DNA from: GCA-003244245 sp050700055
Lineage (GTDB): Bacteria > Actinomycetota > Actinomycetes > Mycobacteriales > Pseudonocardiaceae
Direction of reading: 5' to 3'
DNA: 64,000 nucleotides
Assembly: GCA_050700055.1 (NCBI GenBank)
Contig: JBOHGE010000003.1
Location: forward strand, 159,590-223,589
Shown: positions 24,430 to 33,512 of the stretch, in pieces
Position numbering within the stretch: position 1 is the first letter of the stretch
Layout: each line of letters opens with the position of its first letter
Program-made: the position numbers and the translations under genes
Notes under the pieces: generated by a model
Seen by the model: the letters and a program-made list of their open reading frames with translations, nothing else
Database searches by the model: none
Told to the model about the DNA's origin: nothing

Positions 24430-27400
24430 GTGGACCGGAGTGAACAGCGGCGCGACGCCCTGGACGGCGGGTGGCGTGGGCGCGACTTCCTCAGCCGGGT
24501 TCGTGAGGTCTGCCGGTTGCGCACCGACCAGGACCGTTCGACGTCCGGTGCGGAGATCATCGAGCGCAGCTGCGGCCCGAAAGGGGCCGAGTTCGAGCAT
24601 TTGGTGGTGCGCTACATCCGCGGTCCGTGGACCAAGGAGCTCGTCGTCGGGGTGTGCGACGGGCCGGTCGACGCTGAGGCCGTCGCTCGCTTCCGTGCCG
24701 CGGTCTGCGACCAGGTCACCACGGAGCGGGAACCAGAGTTGGTGTATCGGGGTGGGCTCACGAGCCCCGACATTGAGCACGCAGCCCGCGAACATCACCT
24801 CTGGTTGCGAGACTTCGCCGAGTATCAGCACGTCTGGGAGCACCACGGCTACCTCGCGGCGCAGACCCAACGGTTGCGCGCCGATCCCGAGTACCCGCTG
24901 CGGCGGCATGTGGACAAGCGGTGGTCGGAGCTGGGCGAGACCACCGCCCGCCCGATCACGGCCGCCGAGCAGATCATGGACCTGCTGGACACCGACGGTC
25001 CGCGATTCATCCTGGTGCTGGGGGACTTCGGCACCGGCAAGACCTCCCTGCTGCGCGCCCTGGCCGAGCGGCTGGGCCGGGAGGACTCCGGGCTGGTCCC
25101 GGTGCTGGTCACGATGCGGGAACTGACCAAAGGCCGCACTCTCGACCAGCTGCTGGCCCAGCACATGAGCAGCGAGGACAGCTACCACCGGGCGTCGTTT
25201 CGCTACCTGCTGCGGGAAGGGAAGGTCGCGCTGCTGTTTGACGGCTTCGACGAGCTGGCCCAACGCACCGACTACGACCGGGTGGTCGACCACTTCAACA
25301 CCCTGCGGGAGGCGGCCGACGGCGCAGCCAAGGTGATCGTCACCAGCCGCCACCAGTACTTCGCCACCGACCGCGACGTACGCACCGCGCTGGGCGGCCA
25401 GGCGCAGGCACTGCCCGGGTCCCGGATCATGCGGCTGCTCCCGCTGGACGCCGGCCAGCGGCGAACCCTGGTGAAGGAGGACTTCGACGACGAGGCGAAA
25501 GCGGAGCACTTCCTGACGCTGCTGGGCAACGTCCGGGACCTGCTCAGCCTGGCCGAGAACCCGCGAATGCTCAGTTTCATGATCCGCTGGTACCAGGAAG
25601 GGTTGCTCACCGACGAGAACCTTGCCGACGACGACCAGCCGATCACCGCCGGGCGGCTCTACGAGCGGCTGCTCACCACCTGGCTGGAGCACGAGTATCA
25701 GCGGCAGGACGAGCCGGGTGGCCCGGGAGCGCTGTCGGTGGCCGAGCGGCTCGACGCGCTCGGCGAGGTCGCACTACACCTGTGGCGCAGTGGCGAGGTC
25801 GCCGTCCGGGCGGCAGAGCTGGGCAGCGCGGCAGCGAAGGTCACCGACTTGGCCCGGCTGCAGATGCGACCGGCCGAAGCGGCGCAGGCAGTGGGTTCCA
25901 GCACGGTGCTGGTGCGCGTCGGCGAGGACGCGTTCGGCTTCATTCACCAGTCCGTGCTGGAGTGGCTGATCGCCCGCTGGGCCGCGCAGGGCGACGAGAA
26001 ACGGCTGGCCGGCGGTCTGCTGAGCCCGCTGATGGTCGATTTCCTGTGCGACCTCGCGGGCGACGACACGGTGGTGAGCTGGGCGAGCCGGGTCGCCCGC
26101 AGCGCCACCGGCGCTGAGCCGACCGCCAAGGCGAACGCGGCGCTGATCCTGCAGCGGCGGGGCATCACCGTGCAGGCGGTGAACTACGCAGGTGCGGACC
26201 TGCGCGGCCGGGACCTGTCCACCCATGACTTCACGGGGGCGGACCTGACCGCAGCCGACCTGTCCGGCGCGGTGCTGCCCCGCGCGATGCGGGGCGCCAC
26301 CCTGCACCGGGCGCAGCTGATCGCGGCCCGGCTGGACGGCGCCGACCTCACCGGCGCCGACCTGCGCGAGGCGGACCTGAGCCGGGCCCGGCTGATCGGC
26401 GCGGATCTCCGGGCGGCCCGGCTGGCCGGAGCCCGGCTGGACCGTGCAGTCCTGGTAGGCGCCATCCTTGATAGCGGGGCGCTGACCGGGACGGCCAGCA
26501 CGTTCGGCACCGCCTCCCCCGGCTCACTGGCGCAGGTACAGCTCGAATCCACCTCACCCATCGGCGCCATTGCCACGATCCATGGCGGCGACATTCTCGC
26601 CACCAGCCACGATGACGGCACGGTGCGGTTGTGGGACCCGACCACCGGAACAGCCCTCCGCACCCTGGACGGCCACACCGGCAGGGTCTGGGCGCTGACC
26701 GCTGACCCGAACGGCAGCTGGCTAGCCTCAGCTGGCGACGATCGGGGGGTGCGATTGTGGGACCCGACTACCGGAACAGCCCTCCGGACCCTGGACGGCC
26801 ACACCGGCAGGGTTTGGGCGCTCGCCGCCGATGCGAAGAATGGTTGGCTAGCGTCAGCGAGCGCCGATGGGGTGGTGCGGTTGTGGCATCCGGGTACCGG
26901 GGCAGCTCTGCGCACTCTGGAAGGCCACACTGGCTCGGTCGGGGCGCTGGCCGCCGACCCGAAAGGCGGTTGGCTGGCGTCGGCTGGCGCCGATCGGGTG
27001 GTGCGGTTGTGGGACCCGACCACCGGAACCGCGCTGCGCACCCTGGACGGCCACACCAGCGGGGTCTGGGCGCTGACCGCTGACCCGAACGGCCGCTGGC
27101 TGGCGTCAGCCGGCAACGATGGGGTAATTCGGTTGTGGGACCCGACCACCGGAACAGCCCTGCACACCCTGGACGGCCACACCAGCAAGGTCTGGGCGCT
27201 GACCGCTGACCCGAACGGCCGCTGGCTGGCGTCAGCCGGCAACGATGGGGTAATTCGGGGGGTAATTCGGTTGTGGGACCCGACCACCGGAACAGCCCTC
27301 CACACCCCGGACGGCCACCCCGGCTCGGTCCAAACACTGGCCGCCGATCCGAACGGCCGCTGGCTAGCGTCAGCTGGCAACGATCCGGTGGTGCGGTTGT

Positions 27401-28386
27401 GGGACCCGACCACCGGGGCAACCCTGCACACCCTGGAAGGTCACCCCGACTCGGTCCACGCGCTGGCCGCCGATCCAAACGCCGGGTGGCTGGCGTCAGC
27501 CGGCGCCTTTGGGGTGGTGCGGTTGTGGGACCCGACCACCGGAACAGCCCTACGCACCCTGGACGGCCACACCAGCGAGGTCTGGGCGCTGGCCGCCGAC
27601 CCGAACGGCCGCTGGCTGGCCTCAGCTGGCAACGATCCGGTGGTGCGGTTGTGGGACCCGACCACCGGGGCAACCCTGCACACCCTGGAAGGTCACCCCG
27701 GCTCGGTCCAGGCGCTGGCCGCCGATCCAAACGCCGGCTGGCTGGCGTCAGCCGGCGCCTTTGGGGTGGTGCGGTTGTGGGACCCGACCACCGGAACAGC
27801 CCTACGCACCCTGGAAGGTCACCCCGACTGGGTCTGGGCGCTGGCCGCCGACCCGAACGGCCGCTGGCTGGCCTCAGCTGGCAACGATCCGGTGGTGCGG
27901 TTGTGGGACCCGACCACCGGAACAGCCCTACGCACCCTGGACGGCCACACCAGCAAGGTCTGGGCGCTGGCCGCCGACCCGAACGGCCGCTGGCTGGCCT
28001 CAGCTGGCAACGATCCGGTGGTGCGGTTGTGGGACCCGACCACCGGAACAGCCCTACGCACCCTGGACGGCCACACCAGCGAGGTCTGGGCGCTGGCCGC
28101 CGACCCGGGCAGCGGCTGGCTGGCGTCGGCCGACGCCGATGGGGTGGTGCGGTTGTGGGATCCGGTCACCGGGACGCTGCTGGCTACCGTGGTCGCGTCG
28201 GACGCGGGGTGGGCGGTGCTGCTCCCGGATGGCAGCTACAAGCTGCACGGCCGGCCCGCTGGGTTGTGGTGGGCGATCGGGCTGTGCCGGTTCGACCCGG
28301 TGGACCTGCCGGACATCGCCCCCTATCAACCGCAGCTGCGGCAGCTGCCCCATGACGCCCCGCTGCACCCGAGCCTGAGCCGCTGA
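24430..28386 (+). CDS. NACHT NTPase with pentapeptide and WD40 repeats (STAND sensor)
   Basis: A 1318-residue protein. Residues 1-150 form an unidentified N-terminal domain (FEHLVVRYIRGPWTKELVVG). The NACHT ATPase has Walker A LGDFGTGKTS at about 198-206 and Walker B ALLFDGFDELAQ at about 267. Residues about 583-690 are pentapeptide repeats (ADLTGADLREADLSRARLIG). Residues about 717-1270 are about 13 WD40 units of 42 residues each with the core VRLWDPTTGTALRTLDGHT. This STAND architecture is used by bacterial NLR-like proteins in which the repeats sense a ligand and the NTPase oligomerises to fire the N-terminal effector. The stop overlaps the next ATG (TGATG), so it is co-translated with a KAP NTPase. 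Confidence 0.88.
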   Translation: MDRSEQRRDALDGGWRGRDFLSRVREVCRLRTDQDRSTSGAEIIERSCGPKGAEFEHLVVRYIRGPWTKELVVGVCDGPVDAEAVARFRAAVCDQVTTEREPELVYRGGLTSPDIEHAAREHHLWLRDFAEYQHVWEHHGYLAAQTQRLRADPEYPLRRHVDKRWSELGETTARPITAAEQIMDLLDTDGPRFILVLGDFGTGKTSLLRALAERLGREDSGLVPVLVTMRELTKGRTLDQLLAQHMSSEDSYHRASFRYLLREGKVALLFDGFDELAQRTDYDRVVDHFNTLREAADGAAKVIVTSRHQYFATDRDVRTALGGQAQALPGSRIMRLLPLDAGQRRTLVKEDFDDEAKAEHFLTLLGNVRDLLSLAENPRMLSFMIRWYQEGLLTDENLADDDQPITAGRLYERLLTTWLEHEYQRQDEPGGPGALSVAERLDALGEVALHLWRSGEVAVRAAELGSAAAKVTDLARLQMRPAEAAQAVGSSTVLVRVGEDAFGFIHQSVLEWLIARWAAQGDEKRLAGGLLSPLMVDFLCDLAGDDTVVSWASRVARSATGAEPTAKANAALILQRRGITVQAVNYAGADLRGRDLSTHDFTGADLTAADLSGAVLPRAMRGATLHRAQLIAARLDGADLTGADLREADLSRARLIGADLRAARLAGARLDRAVLVGAILDSGALTGTASTFGTASPGSLAQVQLESTSPIGAIATIHGGDILATSHDDGTVRLWDPTTGTALRTLDGHTGRVWALTADPNGSWLASAGDDRGVRLWDPTTGTALRTLDGHTGRVWALAADAKNGWLASASADGVVRLWHPGTGAALRTLEGHTGSVGALAADPKGGWLASAGADRVVRLWDPTTGTALRTLDGHTSGVWALTADPNGRWLASAGNDGVIRLWDPTTGTALHTLDGHTSKVWALTADPNGRWLASAGNDGVIRGVIRLWDPTTGTALHTPDGHPGSVQTLAADPNGRWLASAGNDPVVRLWDPTTGATLHTLEGHPDSVHALAADPNAGWLASAGAFGVVRLWDPTTGTALRTLDGHTSEVWALAADPNGRWLASAGNDPVVRLWDPTTGATLHTLEGHPGSVQALAADPNAGWLASAGAFGVVRLWDPTTGTALRTLEGHPDWVWALAADPNGRWLASAGNDPVVRLWDPTTGTALRTLDGHTSKVWALAADPNGRWLASAGNDPVVRLWDPTTGTALRTLDGHTSEVWALAADPGSGWLASADADGVVRLWDPVTGTLLATVVASDAGWAVLLPDGSYKLHGRPAGLWWAIGLCRFDPVDLPDIAPYQPQLRQLPHDAPLHPSLSR
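26623..28160. repeat. Near-identical 126-bp WD40-encoding repeats
   Basis: The core GGTTGTGGGACCCGACCACC recurs about every 126 bp, and many units are almost identical at DNA level. One unit carries an in-frame 12-bp duplication (GGGGTAATTCGG twice at about 27247-27270), which inserts an extra GVIR. Identity this high indicates recent amplification or gene conversion within the array. Confidence 0.85.
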
Positions 28387-31064
28387 TGGCCAGCGACCCG
28401 CGTTGGGACCAGCTCAGCCAGCTCGCGCAGGCCGCTTGGCGCTGGGCCTGGGCCACCGCGGCGGCCCGCACCGGGGCTACCGAGCCGGCGGGCGTGCTGG
28501 TCGACACCGTGGATCTGGTCGCCGGCCTGGCCCTGGCCCACCGGCAGGACAGCCCGGTCAGCCAGTTACTCGCGCACTTTCACCTCCCGCCCGGTGTGCT
28601 GCTCGGCGATGGCGGCACCCGCCGCTACCGGGCCGAGGCGGTGCTCGCCGCCGCCCGCCACCTCCCGGACGCCACGATGCCGCAGCTCGACGAGCAGGCC
28701 GAGCAGATCCTGGAGCACGCCCGCACCGCGATGCCGCCCAGCTCCGACGGGTTGGTCACGCTGCCCATGCTGTTCGGTGCGCTGCTGGAGACCACCAACG
28801 TCGCCTCGACGGCGCTGCGCACCGAACTGGGCAACCGCGGCATCGACGTCGAACCGGCCCTGAAGTCCTGCCGCGAGCACCTCGGCGCCCGCACTTCCTA
28901 CTCGGACTACCTGCGCGATCACCATCCCTACCGGCCGCCCGAGGTCCAGCTGCCGCCCTACGCGCCGGACGAGCCGCGGACCCGCCGTCCGCCGAGCCAA
29001 CCGGCCGACGAACCGCCGGACCTGGTCGGCATCACCGCCGAGGTGGACGCGTTCGCCTACCTGATCGCCTCGAAAACGCTCACCCCGCCGCTGGCCATCG
29101 GGCTGTTCGGTGACTGGGGATCGGGCAAGAGCTACTTCCTGCGCAGCGTGCAGCGCCGGATCGACCAGCTGGTCAGCACCAAGGTGAAGCAGGAGCCACC
29201 GTTTCACCGCAGGATCGCGCAGATCGAGTTCAACGCCTGGCAGTACGTGGAGGGCAACCTGTGGGCGAGCCTGCTGGAGCATCTGTTTCGCAATTTGCGC
29301 TTAGCCGGTGAGGACGACGACCTGGTGGAAGCCCGCCGCCGCGAGTATCTGCAGCGGATCACCGAGCGCACCGAGGAGTACCGCAGCGCCGTCGAGAGAC
29401 GCGCCGCACTGGACGGAAAGCAACAGCAGGCCACGCAGCTGGTCCAGGACAAGACCCGCGACCGGGACGAGCAGCTGGCCGAGCTGGCAGCGGCGCGGCG
29501 GCGCAACCCGTTCCGCGGCTGGAAGCCGTCCACGGAACTGTCCAAGACGCTTGCCGAGGTCGGGATCGACCCGCTGGTAAACCAGGCCGAACAGCTGCAA
29601 CAGACCCTGGCGAGCACCGGGGAGACACTGCGCCGGGCCGGCCCGGTACTCGGACCGCTGCGCACCGGGGGCTGGCGCTACACCGTCTCCTTGCTTGTCG
29701 TGATCGGGCTCGGACCGCTGATCAGCTTGGTCCTGAGCAGCCTCGACGTCTCCGCGGTGGCCAACGTGATCACCAGCGGGTCCGCCTGGCTGGCCGGGGT
29801 CACCGCCTACGCCGCGCGCGGCGACAAGGTGCTCACCGGCACGCTCGGGGCGATCACCAAAGCACAGCAGACGCTCGACGCTGAGCTGGACGCCCGGCGC
29901 GAACAGCTCAACCAGGAGATCCGCGACGCCGAGACCACCCTGGCGGGCACGCGGCGGGAGCTGGCGTCCGCTGTCGATGACGAGCAGAAACTCACCGCGT
30001 CGGTCGCCGAGCTGCAGGCCGAGTTGGACCGGATCACCCCGAGCAGCGTGCTGGCCGACTTCGTCGGCAACCGGTTCGCCAGCGACGACTACCGCCGCCA
30101 CCTCGGGGTGCCCGCCCTGGTGCGCCAGGACCTGGAGCGGCTGTCCCGGCTGATCCAGCAACATCACGAAGGTAACCCTGCGATCGACGACAAGCATGCG
30201 ATCGACCGGGTGGTGCTCTACATCGACGACCTGGACCGCTGTCCCACCGAGATGGTGATCAAGGTGTTGGAGGCGGTGCACCTGCTGCTGGCGTTCCCGC
30301 TGTTCGTGGTCGTCGTCGCGGTGGACGCCCGGTGGCTGGAATCGTCGCTTCGCGAGCACTACACCCAGCTCAACACTCAGGCCGCGGCACCTTCCGACTA
30401 TCTGGAGAAGATCTTTCAGGTGCCGTTCTGGGTACGGCCGCTCGGCGCGGACACCCGGCGGCAGATGGTGCGCGGCCTCCTGGCGCCCAACCTGACCGGC
30501 CCGGTCCCGGCGACCGGTTCCAGCGAAGGCCCAGCCACCGAGAACCCAGCCACCGGGGGCCCAGCCACCGACACCGACCTGACCGGGGAAGATCTGCTGG
30601 AGTTCACCCGGCTGGTGGAGTCCTTCGGCGTCACCGACCCGGTGCAGCCGCACTGGCTGCAGACCGCGAAGCTGACCGTCACCGGCCCGGAACTCGGCCT
30701 GATCGAGGACATCTCCGGGCTGATCGGCGCCACCCCCCGGGCGGTCAAGCGCTTCATCAACGTCTACCTGCTGCTCAAATCGGTGGGCCGCAGCCGCGGC
30801 TGGCCGCTGCCGGAGCAGGGCCAAGTCGCGGTGCTGCTCGCCATCGCCACCGGGCTGCCCGATCTGGCTGCCACGCTGCTACCGAGCCTGGCCGCAGCGC
30901 AACCCCAGACCCTGCGGACGGCGCTGCCCGATGCGCAACCAGCCCGGCTGCACGCCTGGCTGACCGAGCACCCGACCTGGTACGACGTGCCACTCACCGG
31001 AACAGACCGCTGGATCGACCTCATCCTGCGCTTCCGCTTCAACCGCGTGCCCAACGACCGATAA
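28386..31064 (+). CDS. KAP family P-loop NTPase
   Basis: An 892-residue protein. Residues 1-190 are an unclassified helical N-terminal region. The KAP NTPase begins at about 205, with Walker A GLFGDWGSGKSYF near 239, the conserved IEFNAWQYVEGNLWASL, and Walker B VVLYIDDLDRCP near 609 followed by KVLEAVHLLLAFPLFVVVVA. As in other KAP proteins, membrane helices (about 428-475) and a coiled coil (about 480-550) are inserted in the ATPase domain. KAP ATPases are membrane-associated and many have been linked to anti-phage or conflict systems. The 1-bp TGATG overlap with the NACHT-WD40 gene indicates a two-protein unit. Confidence 0.87.
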   Translation: MASDPRWDQLSQLAQAAWRWAWATAAARTGATEPAGVLVDTVDLVAGLALAHRQDSPVSQLLAHFHLPPGVLLGDGGTRRYRAEAVLAAARHLPDATMPQLDEQAEQILEHARTAMPPSSDGLVTLPMLFGALLETTNVASTALRTELGNRGIDVEPALKSCREHLGARTSYSDYLRDHHPYRPPEVQLPPYAPDEPRTRRPPSQPADEPPDLVGITAEVDAFAYLIASKTLTPPLAIGLFGDWGSGKSYFLRSVQRRIDQLVSTKVKQEPPFHRRIAQIEFNAWQYVEGNLWASLLEHLFRNLRLAGEDDDLVEARRREYLQRITERTEEYRSAVERRAALDGKQQQATQLVQDKTRDRDEQLAELAAARRRNPFRGWKPSTELSKTLAEVGIDPLVNQAEQLQQTLASTGETLRRAGPVLGPLRTGGWRYTVSLLVVIGLGPLISLVLSSLDVSAVANVITSGSAWLAGVTAYAARGDKVLTGTLGAITKAQQTLDAELDARREQLNQEIRDAETTLAGTRRELASAVDDEQKLTASVAELQAELDRITPSSVLADFVGNRFASDDYRRHLGVPALVRQDLERLSRLIQQHHEGNPAIDDKHAIDRVVLYIDDLDRCPTEMVIKVLEAVHLLLAFPLFVVVVAVDARWLESSLREHYTQLNTQAAAPSDYLEKIFQVPFWVRPLGADTRRQMVRGLLAPNLTGPVPATGSSEGPATENPATGGPATDTDLTGEDLLEFTRLVESFGVTDPVQPHWLQTAKLTVTGPELGLIEDISGLIGATPRAVKRFINVYLLLKSVGRSRGWPLPEQGQVAVLLAIATGLPDLAATLLPSLAAAQPQTLRTALPDAQPARLHAWLTEHPTWYDVPLTGTDRWIDLILRFRFNRVPNDR

Positions 31065-31234
31065 GCCCGACCCGCTGGGGTGTCCACCGGGACAGCCGAA
31101 ATTACGCCAATGAGATCGAGTCTCCCACCGAGGGACTCGACAAGCCTGAGGAAGCCTTGATGTCGAGTACCTCGGCCAGCAAGCCGTGCAGTAGCGCCGA
31201 GCATCCCGTCGATGCGGGCCTGCTCGGATGGGAC

Positions 31235-31459
31235 TCAGCCGAGCAGCTCGCGGAACTCGTCAGGCTTGATCCCAGCTTGCCGCAGGAGTGAAGCAAGAGT
31301 GCCGCGCTTGATGGTGCTGTGTTGCGGGATGACCACGGCCCGTCCATCCGGGTGCCGGTACACGGCGTGGCTTCCCTTGGTACGAACGTAGGCGAAACCA
31401 AGCGACTCGATGACACGGGTGGCCTTGCGGATCGGCAGATCGGACAGCGCAGGGCTCAC
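31235..31459 (-). CDS. hicA: HicA-type mRNA interferase toxin
   Basis: A 74-residue protein of the HicA fold: PIRKATRVIESLGFAYVRTK, then GSHAVYRHPDGR with the active-site His, then VVIPQHSTIKRGTLASLLRQ. The double-stranded-RNA-binding-like fold cleaves mRNA. Its GTG start overlaps the antitoxin stop (GTGA), giving the antitoxin-first order hicB-hicA. Confidence 0.88.
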   Translation of the reverse strand: MSPALSDLPIRKATRVIESLGFAYVRTKGSHAVYRHPDGRAVVIPQHSTIKRGTLASLLRQAGIKPDEFRELLG

Positions 31460-31680
31460 GCGGCGCCGAATACTTGAAACGAGGTGACGAGGGGGGTGGC
31501 CGCCACATATTGCTGGGAGTCATCGACTTCTTCGAGGTACAGCTCGACCGCCTCGGCGAGATTGCTCAAGGCTTCAGGGATCGTCTGGCCTTGGCTGGCC
31601 ACGTCGATCTCGAGACACTGTGCCACGTACCAGTCTTCTTCCCGGTGTACCGCGGCGGTGAAGTTCCGGGGCGTACCCAT
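31456..31680 (-). CDS. hicB: HicB-type antitoxin
   Basis: A 74-residue protein with the HicB partial RNase H fold: FTAAVHREEDWYVAQCLEID, then VASQGQTIPEALSNLAEAVE and LYLEE. The usual C-terminal DNA-binding domain is absent, so autoregulation would need another factor or weaker contacts. It is translated before, and overlaps, the HicA gene. Confidence 0.87.
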   Translation of the reverse strand: MGTPRNFTAAVHREEDWYVAQCLEIDVASQGQTIPEALSNLAEAVELYLEEVDDSQQYVAATPLVTSFQVFGAA

Positions 31681-32051
31681 GGCCCCTAGTGTGGCATCTT
31701 CCCCGGTGCGTCGTCTGCTCGCTGCCTGTGTCGGCCAGGGCGGCTACGGTACGTCGCGTGACCGAACAGCTCGTGCTGGGCTGGGACGCTATGCGACAGC
31801 GACTGTCATGATCACGGTTTGGGTGCCTGGAATGACACGGGATGTCGCTGATGGCACACAAAGCGTGATCATGAGCCAGTGAGCTGGGCTTGGTTGGTCC
31901 GCAGTGGTGCCGGCAGTCAATGCTCGGGGGGACCGGCCTGTCGGCTGGGTACCCTTCCGGCGCACAATGGGGCTGGGCTGCCACGGGGATCTGGGCCGCC
32001 ACGGTAGATCTGAGCCGCCAGGCAAACCTGGCGCGCTGAAGGAGACCTGCG
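31681..32051. other. Intergenic stretch between hicB and the FAD oxidoreductase
   Basis: No gene. It contains the inverted-repeat element at 31807-31873 and, near 31990-32050, short A/G-rich text (GAAGGAGACCTGCG) that includes the ribosome site of the downstream oxidoreductase. The hicBA promoter should lie at its left end, but I cannot point to clear -35/-10 boxes. Confidence 0.5.
31807..31873. repeat. 67-bp inverted-repeat element
   Basis: The 21-bp left arm (31807-31827, starting CATGATCACGG) is mirrored with two mismatches by the right arm (31853-31873, ending GCGTGATCATG). A smaller inner repeat (GACA, five bases, TGTC) lies in the loop. A related left arm (ATGATCGCTGTTTGGGTGCC) followed by a different palindrome occurs at 63847-63891. 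This suggests a dispersed palindromic element. Confidence 0.75.
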
Positions 32052-33434
32052 ATGCGCGCAGCCACTCACCACGCAGTCGTCATCGGGGCCAGCATGGCCG
32101 GCCTGCTCGCGGCCCGGGTCCTGGCCGAGACCTATGACCGGGTCACCATCGTGGAGCGCGACACGCTACCGGCGTGCGGCGAGCATCGCCGGGGCGTGCC
32201 GCAGGCCCACCATCTGCACGGTCTGCTGACCAGCGGCCTGCACGCGCTGGAGACGTTGTTCGACGGGTTCGCCGACGAGATGGTGACGGCCGGCGCGCTG
32301 CTCGGCGACCTGCTGGCCGACTGCCGCTGGTATCTCGACGGCTACCACTACCGGCAGGTGCCCAGCGGCCTGTTCGGTCTGTCGGCCAGCCGGCCGCTGC
32401 TGGAGGGCCACGTGCGGCAACGGGTGCGCGCCCTGCCCACGGTCGAGATGCTGGATGGCTGCGACGCTGCGGGGTTCGAGATCGACGGCCGCCGGGTGAT
32501 CGGCCTGCGGGTGCTGCCCAGGACCGCTGGCGTTACCGCGCAGGTGCTGGCCGCCGACCTGGTGGTGGACGCCTCCGGCCGCGGCTCACGCACACCGGTC
32601 TGGTTGGCGCAGCTCGGGTATCCCCGCCCGGCCCGCGACGAGGTCCGGATCGGGGTCGGTTACGCGTCGCGCAGTTACCGGCTCGACCCTGATGCGCTCG
32701 ACGGCGAGGGGTTCGGGGTCTCCAACGGGACGCTGACCCACCGCTACGCCGGCGGCCTGCAACTCCTGGAGCACGATCAGCTGCTGGTCACCCTGGCCGG
32801 ATACCAGGGTAATCATCCGCCGGTCGATCCGGAGGGTTTCACCGCGTTCGCGGCCCAGCTTCCGGCTAGCCTTTACGAGCTCATCCAGCAGGCCGAGCCG
32901 GCTGGCGACCCGGTCCGTTTCACCTTCCCGGTCAGCGCGCGCAACCGTTACGAGCGGCTGTGCATTCGAGGGCGGTTCCCGGACGGTCTGGTCGTCGTCG
33001 GCGACGCGATGTGCAGTTTCAACCCGATCTACGGCCAGGGCATGAGCGTCGCGGCGCTGGAAGCACTCGTGCTGCGCGAGTGTCTGCGCACGGGGACCCA
33101 CTGGTTGGCGGCGCGGTTCTACCGGGCGGCCACCCCCATCGTGAACAGCGCGTGGGACATCGGCGTCACCGGTGACCTCCGGCTGCCCGAGGTCGTGGGT
33201 CGCCGCAGCCTGAAGGCGGAATTGATCAACTTTTACCTTCCCCGGGTGCACGCCGCCGCCACCGTTGACGGCCGGGTCGGTGCCGCGTTCCTGCGGGTGT
33301 CCAACCTCCTCGACCCGCCGGCGTGCTTGCTGAGTCCCACCCTGGTGTGCCGGGTGCTGCACGCTACCCTGCGCCGTCGCCGCGACGCCGCCATCGCACC
33401 GCAAAGCCCAGCGACGACGTCCCGGGTGGGATGA
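32052..33434 (+). CDS. FAD-dependent oxidoreductase (FAD-binding monooxygenase-like)
   Basis: A 460-residue protein with the dinucleotide-binding start VVIGASMAGLLAARVLAETY ending in IVERD, and the FAD-contact motif GDAMCSFNPIYGQGMSVAAL. Between them lies LVVDASGRGSRTPVWL. This matches group A flavoprotein monooxygenase/tryptophan-halogenase-like enzymes, which oxidise small organic substrates with NAD(P)H and O2. The substrate cannot be read from the sequence. A good AAGGAGA site precedes the ATG. The next gene starts 78 bp downstream on the same strand. Confidence 0.85.
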   Translation: MRAATHHAVVIGASMAGLLAARVLAETYDRVTIVERDTLPACGEHRRGVPQAHHLHGLLTSGLHALETLFDGFADEMVTAGALLGDLLADCRWYLDGYHYRQVPSGLFGLSASRPLLEGHVRQRVRALPTVEMLDGCDAAGFEIDGRRVIGLRVLPRTAGVTAQVLAADLVVDASGRGSRTPVWLAQLGYPRPARDEVRIGVGYASRSYRLDPDALDGEGFGVSNGTLTHRYAGGLQLLEHDQLLVTLAGYQGNHPPVDPEGFTAFAAQLPASLYELIQQAEPAGDPVRFTFPVSARNRYERLCIRGRFPDGLVVVGDAMCSFNPIYGQGMSVAALEALVLRECLRTGTHWLAARFYRAATPIVNSAWDIGVTGDLRLPEVVGRRSLKAELINFYLPRVHAAATVDGRVGAAFLRVSNLLDPPACLLSPTLVCRVLHATLRRRRDAAIAPQSPATTSRVG

Positions 33435-33512
33435 CACCGCGCCGGGAGTGGCGTCCCGGCGGATCGCCGTCGGCGGGTGCACAATCATCGGCGACCGCGT
33501 GGGAGGTATCGG

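Noticed and set aside
26184..27730. Long minus-strand frames opposite the NACHT-WD40 gene
   Set aside because: They follow the 126-bp repeat period of the real gene and have no start signal or motif.
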